From: Paraburkholderia aspalathi
GTDB lineage: Bacteria > Pseudomonadota > Gammaproteobacteria > Burkholderiales > Burkholderiaceae
Direction of reading: 5' to 3'
DNA: 64,000 nt
Assembly: GCF_900116445.1 (NCBI RefSeq)
Contig: NZ_FPBH01000002.1
Coordinates: 434,001-498,000 of the forward strand
The position numbers and the translations under genes were made by a program. Under the pieces are notes generated by a model. It was not told the origin of the DNA. It worked only from the letters and a program-made list of their open reading frames with translations, and searched no databases. Positions 15,911-24,015 of this stretch are shown here, piece by piece (the first letter of the stretch is position 1; each line of letters begins with the position of its first letter).

Positions 15911-17047
15911 TTAAAACGTATGGCGAATGCCCGCGCGGACGGCGACCTGGCTATTCGTGGACGACGGCGTCAGGAAGGACAGCGCTGCGACGGCAGACTT
16001 GCCCGTCGAATCGATGCCTGTCGCCCGCTCCCAGGAGGTCGTCGCGTAGAGCAATGTGCGCTTCGACAAGCTGAATTGGGTCCCCACGTTGAGCTGCAGA
16101 TATTTCGCCGACTCAGCCTTCGTATAGTCGTACGAGGCACCCAGCAGAACTGCCGGCGTGACGTTGTACGTTGCCAGCGCTTCGTAGTTATTGAAGGTGG
16201 CCGTGCCCGAAAATGGCGTCGACGAAGTCCGCACCACGTCTTCGAAGCGCGTATTCGTGTAGGTAAAACCCAGCAGCGCCGCGCCGAGACGGTAGTTAAT
16301 GCCAGCGCCTGCAACCTGCAGGGTCTGGGCTGACGTGTACCCGCTGTAAGTCGGATTGGTAATCGGGTTCACAAACGTGCCACCGGCCACAGGGTTTGCC
16401 GTCGCATCGTAGATGGACGTCGCGGGATTATTGATTCGCGAAAATACAGCGCTCGCGCTGAGCGCGTTGCTCGCGTAGCTGACGCTGATCGATTCCTTCT
16501 TGCCGTTGGAGAAGTCACCCGCCACGCCTCCCAGACTGAAAAGCCCCGACAGTTTGAACCCGGCGTACGTGGGCGAGATGTACTTGATGGAATTGCTCAG
16601 TGAGTAGTTGCCCCAAACGTTATCGACGTCTGCTGCGTGCGTGGCCAGAATTCCATTGAATCGGCCAGACGCTGAAAGACCAATCAGCGAATCGAGCACC
16701 AGGTCGTACTGGCGTCCCATCAGCACGGTCCCGAAGGGCGACCCGAGGCCAACGTAGGCTTGACGGCCGAACAGACGCCCGCCGTTATTCATCTTTCCGG
16801 TATTGATATCGACGCCGCTTTCCAGACGGGCCACCGTACTGTATCCGCCACCGAGATCCTCGTTGATCAGAAACCCCCATTTGGTGCTGCCTAATGCGCC
16901 ATTGGAGGCCTGAACGTTGGAATGACCACCCTGATTGTTTGTGTAGGTGATCCCATCGTCCAGCGCACCGTACAACGTGACGGAACTCTGCGCATGACAC
17001 ACGACCGCGGTGGACATGATCGCCGCCGCCATTCCCGTCTTCTTCAT
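15911..17047 (-). CDS. Outer-membrane porin of the hydroxyproline regulon
   Basis: 378 residues. The signal peptide MKKTGMAAAIMSTAVVCHA is followed by QSSVTLYGALDDGITYTNNQ. Alternating beta strands follow, with EDLGGGYSTVARLESGVDI, GRLFGRQAYVGLGSPFGTVLMGRQYD, and the terminal strand AVRAGIRHTF ending in Phe, the BAM recognition signal. Length and motifs match Burkholderia trimeric general porins. The start at 17047 follows AAAAGGAG. Operator E lies 124 bp upstream, so it is probably induced with the catabolic genes to admit the substrate. Confidence 0.92.
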   Translation of the reverse strand: MKKTGMAAAIMSTAVVCHAQSSVTLYGALDDGITYTNNQGGHSNVQASNGALGSTKWGFLINEDLGGGYSTVARLESGVDINTGKMNNGGRLFGRQAYVGLGSPFGTVLMGRQYDLVLDSLIGLSASGRFNGILATHAADVDNVWGNYSLSNSIKYISPTYAGFKLSGLFSLGGVAGDFSNGKKESISVSYASNALSASAVFSRINNPATSIYDATANPVAGGTFVNPITNPTYSGYTSAQTLQVAGAGINYRLGAALLGFTYTNTRFEDVVRTSSTPFSGTATFNNYEALATYNVTPAVLLGASYDYTKAESAKYLQLNVGTQFSLSKRTLLYATTSWERATGIDSTGKSAVAALSFLTPSSTNSQVAVRAGIRHTF

Positions 17048-17170
17048 CTTGATCTCCTTTTTAGTAAGTAATGCTACGAATAAAAAATGGGATCTCCTGT
17101 CGAATCTCCCGGTATCAGACATGTCTGCGCGGCCCATGAAAGTTTTCGTCACCGCCCTCAATCGTCGCCA

Positions 17171-17190
17171 ATATCCTGGATCCAATATAA
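17171..17190 (-). promoter_or_regulatory. GntR operator site E
   Basis: The minus strand reads TATATTGGATCCAGGATAT, a full consensus match, upstream of the porin gene. Confidence 0.65.
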
Positions 17191-17277
17191 TCGGTCAAGC
17201 AGTTCCCGCAGCGTTCCTGGTTATGTTGGGGGGCCCGGGCGGGCGCCTATGGCGGAAACTGCCAAAATATGCTGTAT

Positions 17278-17293
17278 GCGCCCACAAGGGCGC
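17278..17293 (-). terminator. Possible terminator after the LDH2-type reductase
   Basis: GCGCCC, four-base loop, GGGCGC, only 2 bases past the reductase stop. On the minus strand a short ATTTT occurs about 10 bases after the stem. A six-pair stem and imperfect T run make it a weak candidate. Confidence 0.3.
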
Positions 17294-17295
17294 GG

Positions 17296-18309
17296 TTAGT
17301 TTCGGATCAACGCCTTGACGTCCGCGTAAAGCTGGGCGCTGACCTCGACACCATTTGCTTCGCTTCGAACCCTTGCCTCGAATCGCCGTTGCGACGGCAG
17401 CCGCGCACCCTGCCCCGCGATCGCATCGAACATGGCTTCTGCGTACTGGTCGCCCTGCGCGCGCTTTCCAGCGGCGAATATGTCAGGATTGAAGGCGAGC
17501 ACAAGTTCGCCATGGCAAGGCGTGGCGCCCACACCTTCGTCGAATTTCTGCGATTCGAGGCTGGTCAGATCCCCGAGCAGAGGGCCAGCAAGCAGTTCGA
17601 CCATCGCCGACAGGGCAGACCCTTTATGGCCGCCGAATGTGAGCATTGCGCCTCGCATTGCAGCAGTTGGATCCGTGGTCGGCTGCCCCGCCTCGTCGAC
17701 GGCCCAGCCAAGGGGAATTTCCTTTCCTGTTCTTCTGTGCAACTCGATATCGCCACGAGCGATCGCACTTGTCGCAAAATCGAAAACGAATGGAAACCTG
17801 CCCGGCCGCGGCCACGCAAAGGCAATCGGATTGGTCCCGAACACCGGTTTGGTGCCGCCCGCCGGCGCAACCCAGCTATGACTTGGGGTCATCGCTACAG
17901 CGGCGAGTCCCTCGCTCGCAATAGCCTCCACCTCGGGCCAGAGAGCCGAAAAGTGGAAGCAGTTGTTGATCGAGAGTGCCGCGATGCCAACGTGGCGAGC
18001 CTTTTCAACAAGAACTTTGCTGCCCAGTTCGAAGGCTAGCTGTGAGTATCCGAATCCGGCGTCGACCCGAACAATCGCGGGCGAGAGCTCACTGACCTGA
18101 GGCCTCGCGTCGCCCACGAGCTTGCCTTCCCGAAGAGACCTGACGCAAACAAGCAGACGATAAATTCCGTGCGAGTGGCACTCGTCCCGTTGACCTGCCG
18201 TAATCACCCGTGCGATCGCGCGAGCGTGATCTTCGGCCATGCCATTGGACGTGAGCACGCGCATGGACAACGCGTTCACTTCATCGAGAGACAAGCGGAC
18301 TTTTTCCAC
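17296..18309 (-). CDS. LDH2/malate dehydrogenase-family imine reductase, likely 1-pyrroline-2-carboxylate reductase
   Basis: 337 residues of the Ldh_2 family (DpkA/YlbC/LhpD relatives). Signatures are ECHSHGIYRLLV (active-site His), SHSWVAPAGGTKPVFGTNPI for NADPH binding, DFATSAIARGDIE, and FGGHKGSAL. Members reduce cyclic imines such as 1-pyrroline-2-carboxylate to L-proline. That is the step needed after aconitase-X dehydration of cis-3-hydroxy-L-proline, so the pair forms a complete branch. The GTG at 18309 is chosen because operator F lies just upstream; earlier starts would put the operator inside the gene. Confidence 0.85.
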   Translation of the reverse strand: MEKVRLSLDEVNALSMRVLTSNGMAEDHARAIARVITAGQRDECHSHGIYRLLVCVRSLREGKLVGDARPQVSELSPAIVRVDAGFGYSQLAFELGSKVLVEKARHVGIAALSINNCFHFSALWPEVEAIASEGLAAVAMTPSHSWVAPAGGTKPVFGTNPIAFAWPRPGRFPFVFDFATSAIARGDIELHRRTGKEIPLGWAVDEAGQPTTDPTAAMRGAMLTFGGHKGSALSAMVELLAGPLLGDLTSLESQKFDEGVGATPCHGELVLAFNPDIFAAGKRAQGDQYAEAMFDAIAGQGARLPSQRRFEARVRSEANGVEVSAQLYADVKALIRN

Positions 18310-18320
18310 ACTCAAGCCTT

Positions 18321-18336
18321 TTTTGGATACAATATT
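18321..18336 (+). promoter_or_regulatory. GntR operator site F
   Basis: TTTTGGATACAATATT matches the consensus. It lies 12 bp before the reductase start and about 75 bp before the oppositely oriented NYN-like gene, so it could affect both. Confidence 0.6.
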
Positions 18337-18409
18337 CAGAGACTGAGGATAATCGTTGTGGCTATCGTCGTCAAACAAAGACACTTGGCGAGCATCCAGG
18401 GACCATCAT

Positions 18410-18907
18410 ATGAATACGGTATGGATCGTCGACGGAACCTATCTGGCGGCCGCCCTGAACGATGGCGCATCCATCGAGATGATCGCGAACATGGAGCGGA
18501 AACTGGTCGCGGCGCAAGGCGCCCCCATGAAACACTCGTTATATTTCGATCTGTCTCGCGACGTCGATCAGGATCTGGCGGGCCCATTGTTCAGTGGTCT
18601 GCGCTCGAACAGATTGCGAACCCCGTTTGATGTGCGTCTGGTTCCTCTGTCAGCAACGGCAAACGAAGCGGCCTGCTGCGACGCTCGCAGGCTGCTCGCA
18701 GTCGAAACGGCGGTCGAAGCCGTACGGTTCGCCGCAGAAAGTGATTGTGATCGTCTTGTCCTGACTGCTGCCGACGCGGCCCTGGAGCCGGCAATTTCAG
18801 CTGTCCGGCTCCGGTATTCGAAAGAACTCTGGCTCTACATTGCGCACAGCGAACGCGCAGCGGTACTGGAATCATTCGCGGACAGAGTGATATGGCTCGA
18901 CAGTTGA
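18410..18907 (+). CDS. NYN/PIN-like domain protein, function unknown
   Basis: 165 residues starting MNTVWIVDGTYLAAAL, which resembles the first strand and acidic residue of NYN (LabA/PIN-like) ribonuclease folds. A later segment, CDRLVLTAADAALEPAISAV, occupies the place of the usual LxSGDsDF motif but keeps only one Asp. The central segment KHSLYFDLSRDVDQ also suits the family. With reduced acidic residues, nuclease activity is doubtful. The start at 18410 follows AGGGA. Divergent from the reductase gene with operator F between them. Confidence 0.55.
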   Translation: MNTVWIVDGTYLAAALNDGASIEMIANMERKLVAAQGAPMKHSLYFDLSRDVDQDLAGPLFSGLRSNRLRTPFDVRLVPLSATANEAACCDARRLLAVETAVEAVRFAAESDCDRLVLTAADAALEPAISAVRLRYSKELWLYIAHSERAAVLESFADRVIWLDS

Positions 18908-19124
18908 AACCGCCACTACACCACCTTATGCGTACAGAAAGGCCCTCAGCTTTGAACAACAAGCCGCAGCGCGTCGACACCCATACCCACCCATCACCGA
19001 TTAACTTTTACTTATACCCCCACGTTTTTGTCTGATTAGACGCGAACAATTCGGCTACCGACTATCGGATCAATGGCGCGGCCTGCCCTCCGGCTCGCAG
19101 CGCGTCATCCGATGGAGGTCAGAA
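18908..19124. other. Intergenic, no gene seen
   Basis: 217 bp between the NYN-like gene and the M20 amidase. It contains the strong Shine-Dalgarno GGAGG (19114-19118) of the amidase and presumably its promoter. I see no palindrome, ORF or RNA gene. Confidence 0.5.
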
Positions 19125-20414
19125 ATGGTAGCCGATGCCCTGGTCTCGGGCGATGCCGAGATTGCCCGTTTGCGTAGCACCCTCGCGGACGCCGCGTCCC
19201 GATCCAGTCATCAGATCGTCGATCTCGCACGCGCCCTGGTAGCCGTTCCCAGCGCCTATCCACCCGGCAATACTCACGCGGTCGCCGACCGGATCGAGGC
19301 GATGTTCAAAGGCTCCGGCGCGGACGTCGAGAGATTCGGTACGCTTCCGCATGTCATGAACCTGGCGGTACGCGTGCGTGGTTCGCGCCCCGGGCGTCGG
19401 CTGGTTTTCAACGGCCACCTGGACACCTTCCCGCTCGTGAATGCCCATCAATGGTCGGCCGATCCGAACGGTCAGGAACGCGACGGGAAGCTTTACGGAT
19501 TGGGCGTGTCGGACATGAAAGGCGGGGTGGCCGCCATCGTGTTCGCCTTGCGTCAGCTCGCCGCCGTGCGCGATTCGTTCGCGGGCGAAGTCGTCGCCAC
19601 CTTCGCCGGCGATGAAGAAAGCATGGGCACGGAAGGGACAGGCTATCTGTTGAATCATGTGCCGCACGCAACCGGCGACGCGATGATCAGCGCCGACACC
19701 GGCTCGCCCAACGTGCTGCGCTTTGGCGAGAAAGGCATGATCTGGCTGCGTCTCGATGCAAGCGGCAAGTCGGCACACGCGGCCCATGTGCACAAGGGCG
19801 ATAGCGCAATCGAGAAAATTCTCGACGCCATCCACGAGCTCAAATCGGTGCGCGACTATCCCGTGAACGCGCCGGTCGAAGTCCTCGCCGCCATCGCCCG
19901 TTCGAGCGAAACATCCGAACTCATCTCCGGCGCAGGAGAGAGCGACGTTTTGCGTCAGGTCACCATCACGTTCGGTACGGTCAGCGGTGGACGTCTGTCG
20001 AATCTGATCGCGGACCACGCCACCGCTACCGCCGACATCCGCTTGCCCGTCGGCGTTTCAGTCGCCGAGATCGAAAACCGCATCAAGGAAATCGTTGCGC
20101 GCCATCCGGGCGTCTCGCTGGAAATCACGCGACGCTACGAACCGAGTTGGACCGCTCCCGATCACGAGATCATTCAAACACTCAGCCGTCATTGTGCTGC
20201 GAAGCTCGGCACACAACCGGTGGTCAACATGCGTGTCGGCGCCTCCGATGCACGGCTTTACCGGCAGCACGGCGTACCCACCGTGGTCTGCGGCTTGACG
20301 TCCTACAACATGGGCTCATCCGACGAGCACGTGTACGTAGACGAATTGCGCGCGCTCGGTGAAATCTTCGTGCTCACTGCTTTCGACTACCTGAGCGCAC
20401 CAGCCGGCCTCTAA
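19125..20414 (+). CDS. M20-family metallo-amidase (ArgE/DapE/ACY1 type)
   Basis: 429 residues. Metal and catalytic residues of M20 peptidases are visible: GHLDTFP (His and catalytic Asp), GVSDMKGGVA (bridging Asp), FAGDEESMGTEG (catalytic Glu pair), SADTGSPN, and the C-terminal SSDEHVYV His. The dimerisation lid starts near residue 205 (GKSAHAAHVHKG). It should cleave an N-acyl group or small peptide from an amino acid. No signal peptide. It is followed after 98 bp by an MHS transporter and then a LysR gene, suggesting uptake and deacylation of one compound. Confidence 0.85.
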   Translation: MVADALVSGDAEIARLRSTLADAASRSSHQIVDLARALVAVPSAYPPGNTHAVADRIEAMFKGSGADVERFGTLPHVMNLAVRVRGSRPGRRLVFNGHLDTFPLVNAHQWSADPNGQERDGKLYGLGVSDMKGGVAAIVFALRQLAAVRDSFAGEVVATFAGDEESMGTEGTGYLLNHVPHATGDAMISADTGSPNVLRFGEKGMIWLRLDASGKSAHAAHVHKGDSAIEKILDAIHELKSVRDYPVNAPVEVLAAIARSSETSELISGAGESDVLRQVTITFGTVSGGRLSNLIADHATATADIRLPVGVSVAEIENRIKEIVARHPGVSLEITRRYEPSWTAPDHEIIQTLSRHCAAKLGTQPVVNMRVGASDARLYRQHGVPTVVCGLTSYNMGSSDEHVYVDELRALGEIFVLTAFDYLSAPAGL

Positions 20415-20512
20415 ACCGGCCCGCGTCTGCCACGCACTCATTGCCCTCGTCGTCGGAACGCGCCGCGGATGCCGCGCTGCCCTACGCTCCTCGCATCGGA
20501 AAAGGAAATGTC

Positions 20513-21823
20513 ATGTCCACCGATAAAGTTCTAAGTCCTGAGCAACGCAGCAAATTTCGCCGCATCCTGGCCTCCGCGCTGGTGGGCAACATGCTCGAGT
20601 TTTATGACCTGTTCGTCTACGGCTTCCTGGCTGTGGTTATCGCCAAGGCCTTCTTCCCGACGGGCGACGCCTACACATCGATGCTCGCCGCTGCCGCGAC
20701 CTTCGGCGTCAGCTATTTCATCCGGCCGCTCGGCGCGATGGTAATCGGCGCATACAGCGACAGGCACGGCCGCAAGGCCGGCATGATGCTCACCATCTGG
20801 CTGATGGGCATCGGCACCCTCTTGATCGCCTGCGCGCCCACCTACGCGACATTCGGCGTCGTCGGTACGTTGATCCTCGTGCTCGGCAAAGTCCTGCAGG
20901 GCTTCTCCGCGGGTGGCGAGTTCGGCTCGACCGTCTCCTTCGTCACGGAGCACGCGCCCAAGGGAATGAAAGGGTACTTTGCGAGCTATCAGGTGGTCGG
21001 CATTGGCCTTGCCACAGGCCTCGCGAGTATCGTCGGGCTCGGTGCGAACAAGCTGATGACGCCGGACACGCTGGCGTCGTGGGGCTGGCGTGTGCCGTTT
21101 CTGATCGGCCTCGCGATCGTGCCGTTCGGCTACTGGATTCGTCGGCGCGTCGACGAAACGCCTGAATTCAAGGTATCCAGTCACGAACGCAATCCAATCC
21201 GCGATACGTTCGCGACGGCCAAAGCGCGGATCGCCGCGGCTATCGGCCTGTATTCACTCGCCGCTTCGACGAACTATCTGTTGGGCGTCTTCATTCCGCT
21301 GTACGCGCAGAAGGTGTTGGGAATGAGCCCTGTCGATTCGATGTGGGGTGCGATTGGCTATTCGGCCGCACAGATCGTATTGCCACCGGTCTTCGGCGCA
21401 TTGTCGGATCGTATCGGCCGGCTTGCGCTCATCACGACAGGCACGCTGCTGACCGTCGTCCTGACGATTCCTGCGTTTCACCTGATGGTCGCGTCCCCCA
21501 CGGTCGGCGTCTATGTCTTCTGCGTGACTGGACTGACAGCGTGCGTGATGGTGTTTCAGGGTGCGATGCCCGCGTTCGTCGCGGAGCTGTTTCCGCATAG
21601 CACGCGTACCACCAGCATCGCGGTTGTCCATAACCTGACTTTTGCCGTGTTCGGCGGCTTATCGCTGATGATCTGCACATGGATTGCAAACGAGACCGGC
21701 AGCAAGTTCGTGCCTGCTTATTACGTCATGGTCACTGCCGTCATCGCACTCGTCTGCATTCTCTACTTTCGCAAGCGGACCTCCCCTGTTTCTGCTCACG
21801 AGAACGTGCTGAAAAACGCCTGA
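20513..21823 (+). CDS. MHS-family MFS transporter (ShiA/ProP/KgtP type)
   Basis: 436 residues with 12 predicted transmembrane helices. LVGNMLEFYDLFVYGFLAVV in helix 1 and RPLGAMVIGAYSDRHGRKAG after helix 2 are diagnostic of the metabolite:H+ symporter family. VETPEF-like RRVDETPEFKV follows helix 6. Substrates are small organic or amino acids such as shikimate, citrate, betaine or 2-oxoglutarate. The start at 20513 follows AAAGGAA; the longer frame adds an unrelated N-terminus. Probably in one operon with the M20 amidase. Confidence 0.88.
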   Translation: MSTDKVLSPEQRSKFRRILASALVGNMLEFYDLFVYGFLAVVIAKAFFPTGDAYTSMLAAAATFGVSYFIRPLGAMVIGAYSDRHGRKAGMMLTIWLMGIGTLLIACAPTYATFGVVGTLILVLGKVLQGFSAGGEFGSTVSFVTEHAPKGMKGYFASYQVVGIGLATGLASIVGLGANKLMTPDTLASWGWRVPFLIGLAIVPFGYWIRRRVDETPEFKVSSHERNPIRDTFATAKARIAAAIGLYSLAASTNYLLGVFIPLYAQKVLGMSPVDSMWGAIGYSAAQIVLPPVFGALSDRIGRLALITTGTLLTVVLTIPAFHLMVASPTVGVYVFCVTGLTACVMVFQGAMPAFVAELFPHSTRTTSIAVVHNLTFAVFGGLSLMICTWIANETGSKFVPAYYVMVTAVIALVCILYFRKRTSPVSAHENVLKNA

Positions 21824-21928
21824 TCGCCAACGTTCTCCCCGTTCCATTTTTTGATTCACAGGATCGCTCGCCCGTCGCCCTTTAGAATCTGTTGAATCCG
21901 ACGAAGGCCGACATCTGGCGGGCATCCA

Positions 21929-22816
21929 ATGAGACTCAGGCACATCGAAGTAGTGAACGCGATCCGCGTGACCGGCACGCTCAAGGCCGCGGCCGCGCTC
22001 CTGTCGCTCACCCAGCCGGCGATCACGCAAACCCTGCAGAGCGCCGAGCGCCAGCTGGGCTATCCGCTGTTCGAACGCGTGCGTGGCAAGTTGATTCCGA
22101 CCCGCGAGGCGCAAACGCTGTTCCCCGAGATCATGCGGCTCGATGAGCAGCTGCAGGCGGTTCAAAGGCTCGCGGAAAACCTGCGCGGCGGGACTGACGG
22201 ATCGTCGATCCGCATTCTGGCCGCCCCCGCCATGGCGCAGACTGTCGTGGTGGACGCAGCACTCGCATTCAAGGCCTTGCATCCAGGCGTCAAGCTGTCC
22301 ATTCGCGCGGATTACTCGGCAACCGCGGTCGCCAACATCGCGCTGATGGAAGCGGATATCGGCGTGCTGTATCACAGCGTGTCGCATCCGGCCATCAAGG
22401 AGATCGAACTGGCGTCGAGCCGGCTCGTTTGCGTGGGTCACCCGGACATCCTCGACAGCGCGCCTTTCATGGAGATCAGTGCGCTCGAAGGCCGCGAGAT
22501 CATTGGACCCGATCCCGCCGACCCACTCGGGCGGCTTTTGGCGAAACGGCTCGAAGAACTCTCGGTCACGGTCCGCTCGAGCGTCACCGCGCAGTCGTAT
22601 CACTCCCTCGTGGCGCTCGCCGCGCGCTCGAAAGTCGTGACCATCGTCGACGAGATCGCGGCGCTCTCCGCACGCGCTCAAGGGCTGAATGTCGTGCCGC
22701 TTGCACCAGAAATCGCGATTCCGGTAGTTGCGAGCGTGGCCATTAACGGCGAGCGGTCAGCGTTGGTCGAACAGTTTATGCAAGTTTGCAGGAATACGTT
22801 TCGCACACTCGGATGA
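21929..22816 (+). CDS. LysR-family transcriptional regulator
   Basis: 295 residues. The N-terminal winged helix (RLRHIEVVNAIRVTGTLKAA, then LLSLTQPAITQTLQSAERQLG) is followed by the periplasmic-binding-like effector domain from about residue 90. It is co-directional with, and 105 bp after, the MHS transporter, so it may regulate the M20/MHS pair although LysR genes are more often divergent. Effector unknown. Confidence 0.88.
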   Translation: MRLRHIEVVNAIRVTGTLKAAAALLSLTQPAITQTLQSAERQLGYPLFERVRGKLIPTREAQTLFPEIMRLDEQLQAVQRLAENLRGGTDGSSIRILAAPAMAQTVVVDAALAFKALHPGVKLSIRADYSATAVANIALMEADIGVLYHSVSHPAIKEIELASSRLVCVGHPDILDSAPFMEISALEGREIIGPDPADPLGRLLAKRLEELSVTVRSSVTAQSYHSLVALAARSKVVTIVDEIAALSARAQGLNVVPLAPEIAIPVVASVAINGERSALVEQFMQVCRNTFRTLG

Positions 22817-22843
22817 ACTGGCTAACGCCAAGCCAAGCTTGAC

Positions 22844-23917
22844 TCATTTCGTTGTCCGACTTTCCGCCTGGGCGACCAGCACCGACAAGACTTCTGGGAA
22901 ATCGGAAGAAGTCGGCGCATCTTGCCGGATCAGTTCCCGGCGCTTCAGCTCGGCCCAGAACGCCGGTGGAATGTCAGCGCGGAAGGTTTGCAGGTTGTCG
23001 TCCAGCTGCGCAACCGTACGCACGCCGGGGATGTTGGTCGGGATCGCAGGGTGGGCGAGAACGAATTGCAGCGCCGCCGCTTTGAGCGGCACCGAGTATT
23101 CCTGACATACCTGCTCGATCTTGCGCACGCGCTCAAGAATGGCTTCCGGCGCGGGGGCGTAGTTGTATTTCGCGCCTGACACCGCACCCGTCGCGAGAAT
23201 GCCGCTGTTGTAGCCGCCACCGAGAATGACCGACACCTGCTGCTCTTCGCACAGCGGCAGGAAACCGTCCAGCGCCTCCTGCTCGAGCAAGGTGTAGCGT
23301 CCAGCCAGCAACAGGCAGTCGAAATCCTGCCGGCGAATCGCTTCGTGCGCGATCTGCCACTCGTTGACACCGAGCCCCACCGCCTTCACAACTCCTTCGT
23401 CACGGAGTTTCAGCAGTGCTTTCGACGCGCCAGCCATCGCCGCCTCGAACATCTCGGACTGACGCTCGCCATGTGTAAATACGTCGATGTCGTGAATCAG
23501 CGCAATATCGATGTGCTCCAGCGCCAGACGCTGCAGACTGTCTTCGATCGAACGCATCGTGCCGTCATAGCTATAGTCGAAAACGGTTTCGAAAGGTAAC
23601 CCGTCAACCCACGGGTCAAAGTTGATCTCGGCGCGTTTGCGCGGCTTCAGCAGGCGACCAACCTTGGTGGACAGCACAAACTGGTCGCGCGGATACCAGC
23701 GCAGCCCCTGACCACAGCGCACTTCGCTCAACCCGTGTCCGTACATCGGCGCGGTGTCGAAGTAGCGCACGCCGGCGTCCCACGCTGCCTTGATCAATGC
23801 AGCCGAATCCTCTTCACTAATCGGCCTGAATATGTTGCCGATCGGCGCGGCGCCGAAACCCATCACACTTGTCTCGAGCCCTGAACGCGGCCATTTACGC
23901 TTTGCTACCGGATCCAT
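22844..23917 (-). CDS. Aldo/keto reductase (D-threo-aldose 1-dehydrogenase/pyridoxal dehydrogenase type)
   Basis: 357 residues. The AKR tetrad is visible: Asp and Tyr in VRYFDTAPMYGHGLSE, Lys in FVLSTKVGRLL, His in IALIHDIDVF. The C-terminal loop NIPGVRTVAQLDDNLQTF is typical of the L-fucose/D-threo-aldose dehydrogenase branch. The start at 23917 follows AAAGGAG. It lies downstream of a sugar-type binding protein with a perfect hairpin between, which supports a sugar-oxidising role. The exact aldose is unknown. Confidence 0.85.
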   Translation of the reverse strand: MDPVAKRKWPRSGLETSVMGFGAAPIGNIFRPISEEDSAALIKAAWDAGVRYFDTAPMYGHGLSEVRCGQGLRWYPRDQFVLSTKVGRLLKPRKRAEINFDPWVDGLPFETVFDYSYDGTMRSIEDSLQRLALEHIDIALIHDIDVFTHGERQSEMFEAAMAGASKALLKLRDEGVVKAVGLGVNEWQIAHEAIRRQDFDCLLLAGRYTLLEQEALDGFLPLCEEQQVSVILGGGYNSGILATGAVSGAKYNYAPAPEAILERVRKIEQVCQEYSVPLKAAALQFVLAHPAIPTNIPGVRTVAQLDDNLQTFRADIPPAFWAELKRRELIRQDAPTSSDFPEVLSVLVAQAESRTTK

Positions 23918-23936
23918 CTTTATCTCCTTTGTCGAG

Positions 23937-23964
23937 CGGAGTAAGTGCTTTAGCACTTACTCCG
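23937..23964. promoter_or_regulatory. Perfect 13-bp inverted repeat between binding protein and reductase genes
   Basis: CGGAGTAAGTGCT at 23937-23949 and AGCACTTACTCCG at 23952-23964, with only TT between. As RNA it is a very stable stem 20 bases before the reductase start and 51 after the binding-protein stop. It could stabilise the upstream message, limit downstream expression, or be a dimeric operator. Confidence 0.6.
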
Positions 23965-24015
23965 CTGCCATGAGCGAAGCCATTGGTTCCAAACCGACCG
24001 CCACGCAACGCCCGT

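Noticed and set aside
6703..17190. Repeated GGATCC-centred palindromes as mobile element ends
   Set aside because: They sit only in promoters, on both strands, without paired inverted ends or target duplications; an operator role fits better.
19119..20018. 299-codon minus-strand frame opposite the M20 amidase
   Set aside because: Antisense to a gene with all catalytic motifs; no signal or domain in the opposite frame.
21659..22681. 340-codon minus-strand frame across the MHS transporter end and the LysR gene
   Set aside because: Spans two real genes in antisense; composition and lack of motif indicate a shadow.
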